A DNA stretch of 34,294 nucleotides, taken from the NCBI GenBank assembly GCA_964623915.1, contig CAZUVQ010000004.1, positions 1 to 34,294 on the forward strand, read 5' to 3'. Every line of letters starts with the position of its first letter. The first letter of the stretch is position 1. This document shows positions 24,013 through 33,030 of the stretch, one piece after another. Source of the stretch: CAZUVQ01 sp964623915. GTDB lineage: Bacteria; Bacillota; Clostridia; UMGS1883; UMGS1540. Made by a program: the position numbers and the translations under genes. The notes under the pieces are model-generated. The model had not been told where the DNA came from, did no database searches, and saw only the letters and a program-made list of their open reading frames with translations.

Positions 24013-26271
24013 CTATTTTATAGCTTTTTCTGCAACAATAACTCTGATTTTTCCGCCCGACGAAGCTTCCTTGTCCATGTAAGCTGTTAATTTGTATCCA
24101 TTTTTCAGTTTTTCAAGCTCACTGCTGTTTGTAACAGTGTAATCAAAACTGCTGCCTTTTACGTAAATAAGTGTATCTGTAGTTATACTATAAGCTTTGT
24201 TATCTATTAGAACGCTTGATTCTGTCACAGTGGTAATTATGCCTTTTTTAGGCAGTGCCACAATGCTTTCCGGCACCTGAGTGCTGCCCTTCTTAATTTT
24301 AACCGGCATACCTGCACCCACTGAAAAATAAGAGTTCATTGTATTTATTGATTTTGAAACTGTACCGTCAAAATATGTGTATGCACCGCTTATATTCATT
24401 CCCATGGAATTTGACTGGGCACTTGTGACAAGCCCGTAAGTAAACAAATCGCCTGTTACATCTTCAAAAATTATCTTTGAAATTTTGTTTTCGTCATTGA
24501 ATTCTATGTTTTTAATTTGTTTTTTTTCTATATAACAACCTTCAAGCCTTTGGGGATATACAGTATTATATATGGATGTACCGTTTGAGTCAAAGCTTGT
24601 CAAAACTTCTAAAATCTGAATATTATTATCAATTTTGTGTTTTGAAAATGCTTTTCCGGAATAACTGAATGTTCCGCCGCTTGATGTATTATTTTGTGTA
24701 TCGGTGACACGGGCATAACCGTTGTCAAGGCTCACAGAAACCACCTGAAATTTATATTGTTCATAGTCCTTTGAGGCTTTGAATTCATTTATCTCACCGT
24801 CTGCAGCGACAACAGAAATGTAATTTGCGGTGTATTTATTCTTATTATTATCAGTATATTCCTTGATGCCTGTATCAATAAGATATCCTATCATCGAGTA
24901 TTTTTGCGTGTTTTCAAGTGCTACACCTGCCGCACCGCTGTCTTTACCAAGCAGCAGAGTTATTGTGTCACCGAATTTATAAGGGCCGTTTGAAGACAAA
25001 GCATCATATGCATCCGAGCCTTCAATGGCAAAGGTTTTACCTGAAACAGTGACAGATGAAGGTGTATTTTTATTTGGCGATGCGCCTTCATATATTCCCG
25101 TAACAGTGTCATTGTAACACCAAATTGTATTTAATGTATCGGAATAATAAATCACGTCATTTACAGTTACATCAGAGAAATCTGCTCTTGAGCCTTTTCT
25201 CATAACAATCGCATCATTGTCTATTTTATAAGTTGACATCCAGTTTTGATTTTTAACAATATAAGGGCCGCTAAGGTCAGACGAGCTGACAGTGATATAA
25301 TCTATTGTTCCGTCAGCATTTTCTGTAATATCTACGGTATAACCGATATCAAGCTGACTTCTTATATTTCCGACAGTAGTTGGTTGTCCGTTGAAGTAAG
25401 CAGTTTCGTCAGATGATAAATCAAGAGGTGTCAGCTTGCCGTTTTTATAAACGATAATGCTGTTTCCTATGACAGAATATACATTATAAGTATTTTTGGC
25501 AACTGAGCCGGACGAAAAAGCTATTACCGTATTGTTATCAACGAGCAAATCACCTTTATATCCAACATTATTTTCATCAAAATCATTTTTAATTATAAAG
25601 CTGCCGGCAGATGTGCTTACATATCCGTCACGAACTGCTTTATCTGTGCTATTCGTAGCTATTATAACAGCATCTTCATAAAGGGTAAAGCCAAGTTTAT
25701 TGATATATTTCGCCGTACTGCCTGAAATGTTTTTGTCAAGCATATTAAAGAGCATATACGCAACATCACCACGGGTTACAAGCTCTCCAATATTTTTATT
25801 TGTACCGTCGGTGATACCCTGAGATTTTGCGGCAGATACCTGACCATGTGGCCATGAATACTGATACAAATCATCGCTGTATCCTAAAAGCCTCATAACT
25901 ACTGTAATTGATTCCTCATATGTTATGTTGTTTTCAGGTCTGAAGGTGCCGTCAATATAACCTGACAGATATTTATTTGAAGCTGCTGCAAAAACATAGG
26001 GGGCATACCATGAATTATAAGAAACATCTGTAAAGGGTGATACTTTCAGAACGGAAGAAACAGTGTTCCTATTCTCAGACAGGGCAACTGCCATTTTTAC
26101 AAATTCTGCTCTTGTTACATATCGGTCAAGCCCAAGCTCGCCTCCGCCGTAACCTTCTAAAGAACCAAGCTCTTGTAATACTACAAATTTTGTGTTTTCA
26201 CTATATGCGTATGCAGTTAAACCTGACATCATAATGATAAACAGCAGTACGCAAATTATTTTTTTACTCAT
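24013..26271 (-). CDS. SLH-domain surface protein (752 aa), last gene of an exporter operon
   Basis: A signal peptide (IICVLLFIIMMSGLTAYAYS, cleavage near residue 24) precedes three SLH repeats over about residues 30-190: LDRYVTRAEFVKMAVALSEN, then FTDVSYNSWYAPYVFAAASN with GYIDGTFRPENNITYEE, then GQVSAAKSQGITDGTNKN with LVTRGDVAYMLFNML. The rest (about 560 residues) is beta-rich, repeats short strands with Gly/Ser/Thr turns, and has no enzymatic motif. The ATG follows AAAGGA. It begins 21 bases after the MacB-like permease stop on the same strand, so it is probably co-transcribed with the exporter. It is a paralogue in architecture of the 605-aa SLH protein. Confidence 0.9.
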   Translation of the reverse strand: MSKKIICVLLFIIMMSGLTAYAYSENTKFVVLQELGSLEGYGGGELGLDRYVTRAEFVKMAVALSENRNTVSSVLKVSPFTDVSYNSWYAPYVFAAASNKYLSGYIDGTFRPENNITYEESITVVMRLLGYSDDLYQYSWPHGQVSAAKSQGITDGTNKNIGELVTRGDVAYMLFNMLDKNISGSTAKYINKLGFTLYEDAVIIATNSTDKAVRDGYVSTSAGSFIIKNDFDENNVGYKGDLLVDNNTVIAFSSGSVAKNTYNVYSVIGNSIIVYKNGKLTPLDLSSDETAYFNGQPTTVGNIRSQLDIGYTVDITENADGTIDYITVSSSDLSGPYIVKNQNWMSTYKIDNDAIVMRKGSRADFSDVTVNDVIYYSDTLNTIWCYNDTVTGIYEGASPNKNTPSSVTVSGKTFAIEGSDAYDALSSNGPYKFGDTITLLLGKDSGAAGVALENTQKYSMIGYLIDTGIKEYTDNNKNKYTANYISVVAADGEINEFKASKDYEQYKFQVVSVSLDNGYARVTDTQNNTSSGGTFSYSGKAFSKHKIDNNIQILEVLTSFDSNGTSIYNTVYPQRLEGCYIEKKQIKNIEFNDENKISKIIFEDVTGDLFTYGLVTSAQSNSMGMNISGAYTYFDGTVSKSINTMNSYFSVGAGMPVKIKKGSTQVPESIVALPKKGIITTVTESSVLIDNKAYSITTDTLIYVKGSSFDYTVTNSSELEKLKNGYKLTAYMDKEASSGGKIRVIVAEKAIK

Positions 26272-26292
26272 TTTTTTATCCTTTCCAATGGT

Positions 26293-27468
26293 TTACTCAT
26301 GCCTTAATGCATCTATCGGGCTTAATTTAGCCGCTTTTCTTGCGGGGAAGTATCCAAATGCCACACCTATTGCGGCGGATACTGATACGGCAACGAAAAT
26401 TGATGAAAATGAAATTCCGGGCTTCATGTCAATAAGTGATGCCAATCCATAAGCGGAGGCGATACCTATCCCGACACCTACGATTCCACCCATTGCGCTT
26501 GTTGTAATTGCCTCCACAACAAACTGGCTTAGAATATCAAAAGGTGTTGCCCCGATTGCTTTTCTTATTCCTATTTCCCTTGTTCTTTCTGTTACGGATA
26601 CAAGCATAATATTCATAATTCCAATGCCGCCCACAAGGAGCGAAATTGCCGCAATTCCAGCAAGAACGGCTGACATTTTACCCATTATACTATTAATCTG
26701 GTCTGCCGCCTCCGCCAGTGTTGTTATCATATATAAATCTTCGTTTTGAAATACCGAATATAAAAATTCACTAATTAGCGCTTTACCTTCATCAAGCTGA
26801 TTGCTGTCCTTTACAGAAAATGTGTAATTATTTGTTCTTGTAAAAGAAATTTTTTCAGCAACCGTATAAGGAATATAAATTTTATCGTCCGCAGTTGATT
26901 CCTCACCATCGGCAGTTTCCTTAATAACGCCGATAACATTGAATTTATTACCGTTTATCTTAATAGTTTGCCCAACCGGATTTCCTTGAAACAGAGATTT
27001 GGCAACATATGTACCAATAACACAGTTGTTGATTTTATCCTCTACGTCTAAATAAGTGATAAAATGACCGTTTGTTATTTCTATTTTATTTATGTCATCA
27101 AAAATTTCGCTTATACCTGTTATACTGGTTGTTGTTATGTTTTCACTGTCTTTTTTTACAATTGCACCCATAACATTAACGGTAGGGGACATGCCTATAA
27201 AAATATCGCTGTGCTCATTTGTGAAATCTTGAACATCATTGTTGTCAACTGTTCTATTGCTTCCTCTTCCTATAATAAATACCATAACATTGTTTGTTCC
27301 AAGGCTTTCAAATGAAGATACCATAAGATTTGTAACACCATTCACAAGGCTTACAAGTGTTATGACAGCGGCAACACCGATTATTATTCCAAGCATGGTA
27401 AGGAAGGAACGCATTTTGCTGTTCATAAGGCTTTTAAAAGCAAGCATAAAAGATTGTGAAATATCCAT
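26293..27468 (-). CDS. ABC transporter permease, MacB/FtsX type
   Basis: This 391-residue permease has the MacB layout: a first helix after an amphipathic N-terminus (MRSFLTMLGIIIGVAAVITL), a large extracytoplasmic domain (about residues 45-270), then three helices at the C-terminus beginning ISLLVGGIGIMNIMLVSVTE and including the coupling segment RTREIGIRKAIGATPFDIL. MacB proteins of Gram-negatives are fused to the ATPase; here the ATPase is a separate gene, as is usual in Firmicutes. It starts at ATG with AAAGGG, eight bases after the ATPase stop. Such systems move molecules by mechanotransmission, often peptides, lipoproteins or toxins; the substrate is not known here. Confidence 0.92.
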   Translation of the reverse strand: MDISQSFMLAFKSLMNSKMRSFLTMLGIIIGVAAVITLVSLVNGVTNLMVSSFESLGTNNVMVFIIGRGSNRTVDNNDVQDFTNEHSDIFIGMSPTVNVMGAIVKKDSENITTTSITGISEIFDDINKIEITNGHFITYLDVEDKINNCVIGTYVAKSLFQGNPVGQTIKINGNKFNVIGVIKETADGEESTADDKIYIPYTVAEKISFTRTNNYTFSVKDSNQLDEGKALISEFLYSVFQNEDLYMITTLAEAADQINSIMGKMSAVLAGIAAISLLVGGIGIMNIMLVSVTERTREIGIRKAIGATPFDILSQFVVEAITTSAMGGIVGVGIGIASAYGLASLIDMKPGISFSSIFVAVSVSAAIGVAFGYFPARKAAKLSPIDALRHE

Positions 27469-27476
27469 AATTCCCT

Positions 27477-28157
27477 TTACCTCGTATAATCTTCAATAAT
27501 TTTTCCATCATGAATTCTTATGGTTCTCGGTGCCTCTTCTGCAATGGAATTATCGTGTGTTATAAGAACAATAGTTTTACCTTCACTATGCAATTTCTGA
27601 ATGAAATCAAGAACCTCTCTGCCTGTTTTGGAATCAAGCGCACCGGTAGGTTCATCCGCTAAAATAACCTCAGGAGAGCCTGCAAGAGCTCGTGCAATAG
27701 ATACACGCTGCTGCTGACCGCCGGAAAGCTGTGTGGGCATTTTTTTTATTTTGTCAGCAAGGCCAACCTGGCTTAGAGCATTAGCTGCAAGTTCTCTTCT
27801 TTTATGCGCCGAATGACCTTTGTACAAAAGGGGTAATTCAACATTTTCAAGAACTGTAAGCTTAGGTATGAGGTTATACTGCTGAAAAATAAATCCAAGC
27901 TCTCTGTTTCTTACATGGGCAAGCTGTTTCTCATTCATTGTGCTTACATCTATGCCGTTTAAAAGATAGTTACCTTTTGTGGGCGTATCAAGACATCCTA
28001 TAATGTTCATACAAGTACTTTTTCCGGAACCGGATGCGCCTACTATTGTGACAAACTCGCCTTTATTGATAAGAAAAGAAGCACCGTCAATTGCCCTGAC
28101 CTCGTTTTCTCCTTCGTCCTCGCTATATATTTTATAAATCTCTTTGAATTCTATCAT
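27477..28157 (-). CDS. ABC transporter ATP-binding protein, LolD/MacB type
   Basis: This 226-residue ATPase drives the exporter. Walker A GASGSGKST is at residues 40-48, the signature LSGGQQQR, Walker B VILADEPTG, and the H-loop LITHDNS are all present, as is the Q-loop in FIFQQYNL. Its ATG overlaps the stop of the membrane fusion protein gene (TAATG), and the permease follows within nine bases. Sequence features place it in the MacB/LolD family, as expected for a partner of the neighbouring permease. Confidence 0.95.
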   Translation of the reverse strand: MIEFKEIYKIYSEDEGENEVRAIDGASFLINKGEFVTIVGASGSGKSTCMNIIGCLDTPTKGNYLLNGIDVSTMNEKQLAHVRNRELGFIFQQYNLIPKLTVLENVELPLLYKGHSAHKRRELAANALSQVGLADKIKKMPTQLSGGQQQRVSIARALAGSPEVILADEPTGALDSKTGREVLDFIQKLHSEGKTIVLITHDNSIAEEAPRTIRIHDGKIIEDYTR

Positions 28158-29755
28158 TATCTACCTCCGGGGGCGCCGCTTTTCCCACTACTGCCCGGAT
28201 GTTCCACACCGCCGCCGCCCATGCCACCGCCGGTCATCATACTATTAAAGCCGTTACCACTCGATTTTATCACTTTGATCTCAACCTTATCTCCTTCTTT
28301 AAGGCCGCTGATAACTTCAATATTTTTGCCGTCGTTAAGACCGGTTTCTACTGTTATTTCTTCATCCTTGCCGGCAAGTTTTACTTTGTTTCCTCTGCTG
28401 ACAGCATTTGCGGGTATAATAATACAGTTTTTACTTTCGCCGATAATTATTCGCGCATCAACATTAAAACCGGGTATTAAATCCGTGTTATCTACGTTCT
28501 CAATAAGAACTTCAACAGGATATGTTGTAACTCCGTTTTCAGAGGTACCTATTATACTTACATTATTTACAAAACCGGTAAATATATGTTTTCCCAGTGC
28601 ATCAGCAGTTACTGACGCCTCCTGTCCAACCTTAATATTTCTGATATCTGCCTCATCAACGCTTATTGTGAATTTATAGGCAGAAAGGTCAGCAATTATT
28701 GCAAGTGATGTTGAGCCGCTTTGTGCAGAAATTTTATCGCCCTTTTTTAGGGTTTTCTTAATCACTTTGCCTGATATTGTTGCCCTCAGCGAATAATCCT
28801 CAAGGGAATCTTTAAGATCATCAAGCGAAAGCTTTGCATCATTATAGGAAAGCTGCTGTCTTGTATACTGGTCAGTAACAGCTTTATTGTATATACTGGC
28901 AACTGTTTGCCCTTTTTTCAGCGTATCTCCTACATTAATGTTAAAGTTATTTACTGTTCCTGACTGTTTTGAAATTATTGAGCCGGACTTAAAGCTTGAA
29001 AAAGTGCCCGGTTCTGCGCAGGCATATCCGCCGATATAAGCGGTTGCTTTTGTTGTTTCGGTTATCCCGCCGGCATTAGAAACTGAAATTTTTACCTGTG
29101 ATACAGGTGAGCCAAAATCATTTGTCAATGAACCGGTGGATACAGATGAAACTGTTCCGGTTATAACATCACTTGTGCCTATAATTTCTATTTCAGCAGA
29201 ATTTCCGGGGTAAATATTACTTGCCTGTGATGCTAAAAAGTTAATTGTAAGCGTCATATTACTGTTGTCTATGTAATCACATACTTTGCTTATGCCTGCT
29301 ATTTCATCTCCGTTTTCTATGTAAACTGCCGTAACAACACAGTCAGCAGGGGAGGTGATTTGTAGGTCAGAAACATTTTCATATGCCGATGAAAGTGCAA
29401 TTTCTGATGCTTTTAATGAATTCTCCGCTTTATCGATATTTTTTATAATTGAAGATTTTTCAATCTCATATAAAAGCTGACCTTCTTGCACATAATCTCC
29501 CTCTTCAAAATGGTCTGCCACAATTTCGCCGCCGATTATTGAGGTGATTTCATATTGGTCAATAGCCTCAAGTGTTCCGCTTGCCTCAAGTGTGCTTACA
29601 ATGTCGCCGCGCGTTACATCAACGGTGGCTATCGCATCATCAACGTTTGCTTTCTTTGACCTTTTGATATTTATAAATAAAATAACTGAAAGAATAACGA
29701 CAATAATGCTAATAATAACAATAATTTTTTTTCTTGATTTACCTAATCTCGTCAT
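28157..29755 (-). CDS. Membrane fusion protein (HlyD/MacA type) of the exporter
   Basis: This 532-residue protein links the exporter to the envelope. It has one N-terminal anchor (about residues 9-29, KIIVIISIIVVILSVILFIN), then a biotinyl-lipoyl-like half (EASGTLEAIDQYEITSIIGG), a helical hairpin, a second lipoyl half and beta-barrel domains. Two hairpin/lipoyl units seem to be present (near residues 40-130 and 230-320), which makes it longer than most MacA proteins (about 370-400). The C-terminus is Gly/Met-rich (SMMTGGGMGGGGVEH). The start is ATG 29755 with CGGGAGG upstream; an upstream in-frame start near 29782 has no ribosome site. It is the first gene of the operon. Confidence 0.9.
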   Translation of the reverse strand: MTRLGKSRKKIIVIISIIVVILSVILFINIKRSKKANVDDAIATVDVTRGDIVSTLEASGTLEAIDQYEITSIIGGEIVADHFEEGDYVQEGQLLYEIEKSSIIKNIDKAENSLKASEIALSSAYENVSDLQITSPADCVVTAVYIENGDEIAGISKVCDYIDNSNMTLTINFLASQASNIYPGNSAEIEIIGTSDVITGTVSSVSTGSLTNDFGSPVSQVKISVSNAGGITETTKATAYIGGYACAEPGTFSSFKSGSIISKQSGTVNNFNINVGDTLKKGQTVASIYNKAVTDQYTRQQLSYNDAKLSLDDLKDSLEDYSLRATISGKVIKKTLKKGDKISAQSGSTSLAIIADLSAYKFTISVDEADIRNIKVGQEASVTADALGKHIFTGFVNNVSIIGTSENGVTTYPVEVLIENVDNTDLIPGFNVDARIIIGESKNCIIIPANAVSRGNKVKLAGKDEEITVETGLNDGKNIEVISGLKEGDKVEIKVIKSSGNGFNSMMTGGGMGGGGVEHPGSSGKSGAPGGR

Positions 29756-29789
29756 AGCTTTAACCTCCCGAAATAATAGCAATAATATA

Positions 29790-29818
29790 ATAATACAACA
29801 AATTTACGACTTTTGCAA
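29790..29818 (-). promoter_or_regulatory. Promoter of the exporter-SLH operon
   Basis: On the minus strand TTGCAA (29818-29813) and TATTAT (29795-29790) are 17 bases apart, about 35 bases before the membrane fusion protein start. The rest of the 306-base gap holds the groE promoter and CIRCE element and nothing else recognised. Confidence 0.7.
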
Positions 29819-29972
29819 TATTCTTATAAGTAATTTAATAATAGTTTAAAATATAAATACAAATTATTTACAATTATTTTCATGATTTGTAAAAAAAAAA
29901 GCAATTCAAAGATATTTAAAGAAAACTAATGATATCAAGAGCATTATACTGATTATCCCTAAAAAACGAAGC

Positions 29973-30000
29973 TTGAAATTTTATCATATTGTGGTATTAT
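29973..30000 (+). promoter_or_regulatory. Promoter of groES-groEL
   Basis: TTGAAA (29973-29978) and TATTAT (29995-30000) are separated by 16 bases. The start site would fall at the left edge of the CIRCE operator, so HrcA binding would block it. Confidence 0.75.
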
Positions 30001-30009
30001 ATGCATATA

Positions 30010-30036
30010 TTAGCACTCAACGCATACGAGTGCTAA
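30010..30036. promoter_or_regulatory. CIRCE operator (HrcA binding site)
   Basis: TTAGCACTC, nine bases, GAGTGCTAA is an exact match to the CIRCE inverted repeat that binds the heat-shock repressor HrcA. It lies just before the groES ribosome site. hrcA itself is not in this window. Confidence 0.97.
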
Positions 30037-30061
30037 CAAAAAAATATAGGAGGTTTTATTT

Positions 30062-30346
30062 ATGAACATTAAACCACTTGCTGACAGAGTAGTAATCAAA
30101 ATGCTCGAAAGCGAAGAAACAACAAAAAGCGGTATCGTTTTACCGGGTGCTGCCAAAGAAAAACCACAGCTCGCTGAAGTTGTTGCCGTAGGTCCCGGTG
30201 GAGTTGTGGACGGTAAGGAAGTGAAAATGGAGCTTGCGGTTGGTGACCGTGTCCTTATGAGCAAATATGCAGGGACAGAAGTTAAGCTTGACGGTGTGGA
30301 ATATATTATCCTCAGGCAAAGCGATATTCTTGCTAAAGTAATATAA
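30062..30346 (+). CDS. groES: Co-chaperonin GroES
   Basis: This 94-residue protein forms the seven-subunit lid on GroEL. The family sequence is clear: KPLADRVVIKMLESEETTKS, the mobile-loop SGIVLPGAAKEKPQ, then the conserved VAVGPGGVVDG and MSKYAGTEVKLDGVEYIILR. It has strong AGGAGG at good spacing. It is the first gene of the groE operon under CIRCE, with groEL 20 bases downstream. Confidence 0.98.
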   Translation: MNIKPLADRVVIKMLESEETTKSGIVLPGAAKEKPQLAEVVAVGPGGVVDGKEVKMELAVGDRVLMSKYAGTEVKLDGVEYIILRQSDILAKVI

Positions 30347-30366
30347 AATAATAGGAGGTTTTAATA

Positions 30367-31995
30367 ATGGCTAAACAGATTCAATTTAGCGAAGATGCTC
30401 GCCGTTCGCTCGAAGCAGGCGTTAATCAGCTTGCGGATACAGTAAAGGTTACATTAGGTCCTAAGGGCAGAAATGTTGTTCTTGACAAAAAATTCGGTTC
30501 ACCCCTTATCACAAATGACGGTGTTACAATTGCAAAGGATATTGAGCTTGAAGATGCGTTTGAAAATATGGGCGCTCAGCTTGTTAAGGAAGTTGCAACA
30601 AAAACAAATGATATTGCAGGTGATGGCACTACAACAGCAATACTGCTTGCGCAGGCATTAATTCATGAAGGCCTTAAAAATGTTGCCGCAGGTGCTAACC
30701 CCATGATAGTAAAAAGGGGTATTTCAAAGGCAGTAGACACTGTTCTTGATTATCTTTCAGCAGCAAGTGCAAAAGTTAAAGGTCATGAAGATATTGCAAG
30801 AGTTGCTTCAATTTCAGCCAATGACGAGGAAATAGGCATTCTCATTGCTGATGCTATGGAAAAGGTTAAAGGTGACGGCGTTATTACAATAGAAGAATCC
30901 AAAACTGCACAGACATATACTGAAGTGGTTGAAGGCATGCAGTTTGACAGAGGATATATCACTCCTTACATGGTTACTGACACAGAAAAAATGGAAGCGG
31001 TACTTGATGATGCTCTTGTTCTTATAACAGATAAGAAAATAAGCAACGTTCAGGAAATTTTACCATTACTCGAACAGATTGTTCAGTCCGGTAAAAAACT
31101 TCTGATAATTGCTGAAGACCTTGAAGGTGAAGCACTTTCAACATTGATTGTCAATAAACTTCGCGGAACATTTGTATGTGTTGCTGTAAAAGCACCGGGT
31201 TTTGGTGACAGAAGAAAAGCTATGCTTGAAGATTTAGCTGTTTTAACCGGTGGTCAGGTTATTTCCGATGAGCTTGGTCTTGACCTTAAGGAAACCACAA
31301 TCGAACAGCTTGGAAGTGCAAGACAGGTTAAAGTTCAGAAAGAAAACACAATTATTGTTGACGGTGCAGGCAACTCTGATGAAATTAAAGCAAGGGTAAA
31401 TCAGATTAAAGTTCAGATTGACGAAAGCACATCTGAATTTGACCGTGAAAAACTTCAGGAGAGGCTTGCAAAATTGTCCGGCGGCGTAGGTGTAATAAAA
31501 GTAGGTGCCGCTACTGAAACAGAAATGAAAGACAAGAAGCTTCGCGTGGAAGATGCTCTTGCTGCTACTCGTGCAGCCGTTGAAGAAGGCATTATTCCGG
31601 GTGGAGGAACAACTTATGTTGATGCAATGGTTAACGTTGAAGCCTTAATTAATTCGCTTTCCGGCGACGAAAAAACAGGCGCATCAATAGTATACAGGGC
31701 ACTTGAGGCACCGGTAAAACAGATTGCCGCTAACGCAGGTGTTGAAGGTTCTGTAATTTCTGATAAAGTAAAATCAAGCGCAAAGGGAATAGGTTACAAC
31801 GCATTGACAGGCGAATTTGTTAATATGGTTGAAGCAGGTATTGTAGATCCTACAAAGGTTACACGTTCTGCACTTACAAATGCTGCAAGTGTAGCTGCAA
31901 TGATTCTCACAACCGAAAGCCTTGTTTCTGATATACCTGAAAAGGAAGCTCCGGCAGCACCTCCTATGGGTGGCGGAATGAGCGGAATGTACTAA
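30367..31995 (+). CDS. groEL: Chaperonin GroEL
   Basis: This 542-residue chaperonin folds non-native proteins in an ATP-driven 14-mer. Hallmarks include VKVTLGPKGRNVVLDK, the nucleotide segment NDGVTIAKDIELED, GDGTTTAILLAQAL (catalytic Asp), apical-domain GFGDRRKAMLEDLA, and EGIIPGGGTTYV. The C-terminal tail is the short Gly/Met repeat PPMGGGMSGMY. Length is normal. The gene follows groES by 20 bases with its own AGGAGG, and is followed by a long hairpin. Confidence 0.98.
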   Translation: MAKQIQFSEDARRSLEAGVNQLADTVKVTLGPKGRNVVLDKKFGSPLITNDGVTIAKDIELEDAFENMGAQLVKEVATKTNDIAGDGTTTAILLAQALIHEGLKNVAAGANPMIVKRGISKAVDTVLDYLSAASAKVKGHEDIARVASISANDEEIGILIADAMEKVKGDGVITIEESKTAQTYTEVVEGMQFDRGYITPYMVTDTEKMEAVLDDALVLITDKKISNVQEILPLLEQIVQSGKKLLIIAEDLEGEALSTLIVNKLRGTFVCVAVKAPGFGDRRKAMLEDLAVLTGGQVISDELGLDLKETTIEQLGSARQVKVQKENTIIVDGAGNSDEIKARVNQIKVQIDESTSEFDREKLQERLAKLSGGVGVIKVGAATETEMKDKKLRVEDALAATRAAVEEGIIPGGGTTYVDAMVNVEALINSLSGDEKTGASIVYRALEAPVKQIAANAGVEGSVISDKVKSSAKGIGYNALTGEFVNMVEAGIVDPTKVTRSALTNAASVAAMILTTESLVSDIPEKEAPAAPPMGGGMSGMY

Positions 31996-32021
31996 TTTAG
32001 ATATTAGATATTAGATAGCAG

Positions 32022-32058
32022 AAGGGCGGCAGCAAAATTTTATTTTGCTGCCGCCCTT
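32022..32058. terminator. Terminator after groEL, shared with the recR cluster
   Basis: A 17-bp perfect stem (AAGGGCGGCAGCAAAAT and its complement) with a three-base loop lies between the converging groEL and recR genes. The T tract on either side is short, so its strength depends on the long GC-rich stem. Confidence 0.82.
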
Positions 32059-32068
32059 TAGAATTATT

Positions 32069-32668
32069 TTAAATTTCACGTCTACCTTCAAGTGCTCTTG
32101 CCAGAGTAAGCTCATCTGTATATTCAAGGTCACAGCCAACGTGAATACCGTGTGCAATTCTTGTGACTTTAATATCAAAGGGCTTTATAAGCTTTGCAAG
32201 GTACATGGAAGTTGCTTCGCCCTCTACGGATGGGTTTGTTGCCATAATTATCTCTGAAATTTCATTTTCTGTAATTCTTTTTAAAAGTTCTTTTATTTTA
32301 AGGTCATCAGGTGAAATTCCGTCCATAGGGGAGATGGCACCGTGAAGTACATGGTACAAGCCTTTAAATTCGTTTGTTTTTTCCATTGCAATTACATCAC
32401 GAGGCGTTTCTACTATGCAGATTGTGCTGTGATCTCGTTTTTGAGACGTGCAGATTTTACAAGGATCATCATCTGTAAAGCTCTGGCAAATGCTGCAGTA
32501 ATGAATTTTGTTTTTTGCATCAGTTATAGCGTCCGTCAGCTTTTTTGCATCACTTGCTGTTATCCCAAGAATATAAAATGCAAGCCTGTGCGCGCTTTTT
32601 CTGCCTATGCCGGGCATTTTGGCAAATTCATCAACAAGCCTCTCAAGAGGAGGAACAAATTCTCTCAT
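32069..32668 (-). CDS. recR: Recombination mediator RecR
   Basis: This 199-residue protein works with RecF and RecO to load RecA at gaps. Parts in order: helix-hairpin-helix (LVDEFAKMPGIGRKSAHRLA), C4 zinc finger (CSICQSFTDDDPCKIC), Toprim domain (ICIVETPRDVIAMEKT to EIIMATNPSVEGEATSMYLA), and the C-terminal helix IAHGIHVGCDLEYTDELTLA. Length is normal. The ribosome site AAAGG is about 13 bases from the ATG, a little far, and the short intervening sequence contains an out-of-frame ATG that stops at once. It lies 20 bases downstream of ybaB in the classic dnaX-ybaB-recR order. Confidence 0.97.
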   Translation of the reverse strand: MREFVPPLERLVDEFAKMPGIGRKSAHRLAFYILGITASDAKKLTDAITDAKNKIHYCSICQSFTDDDPCKICTSQKRDHSTICIVETPRDVIAMEKTNEFKGLYHVLHGAISPMDGISPDDLKIKELLKRITENEISEIIMATNPSVEGEATSMYLAKLIKPFDIKVTRIAHGIHVGCDLEYTDELTLARALEGRREI

Positions 32669-32688
32669 ATATAGTCCATTGCCTTTCG

Positions 32689-33030
32689 TTAAAACAGGCC
32701 GGGAATATTCATTCCGCCTGTAATTTTACTCATTTGTTGTGAGGAAATTTCCTCGGCTTTTCTCATACCTTCATTTACAGCCGCAACAACTAAATCTTCA
32801 AGCATTTCCACATCGTCCGCATCGATAACATCGGGGCTTATTTTAATAGATAGCAATTCTTTTTTGCCTGAAACCTTTACGGTAACAGCACCACCGCCAG
32901 AAGATGCTTCTATTTCCTTTTCTTCAATTTCCTGCTGTGCACGAAGCATGTCCTGCTGCATTTTTTGTGCTTGTTTAAGCATATTGTTCATATTTCCGGG
33001 CATTCCGCCACCAAATTTACCTTTCGCCAT
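32689..33030 (-). CDS. ybaB: Nucleoid-associated protein YbaB/EbfC
   Basis: This 113-residue dimeric DNA-binding protein of the YbaB/EbfC family is usual between dnaX and recR. It shows the N-terminal Gly/Met-rich leader (GKFGGGMPGNMNNMLKQAQK), the coiled helix with QEIEEKEIEASSGGGAVTVK, then DVEMLEDLVVAAVNEGMRKA. The ATG follows AAAGGAGAAC and overlaps the end of dnaX by 14 bases. Confidence 0.95.
   Translation of the reverse strand: MAKGKFGGGMPGNMNNMLKQAQKMQQDMLRAQQEIEEKEIEASSGGGAVTVKVSGKKELLSIKISPDVIDADDVEMLEDLVVAAVNEGMRKAEEISSQQMSKITGGMNIPGLF

Noticed and set aside
31997..32017. Short tandem repeat TATTAGATATTAGAT after groEL
   Set aside because: Two copies of an AT-rich nonamer next to a terminator are too short to carry meaning.
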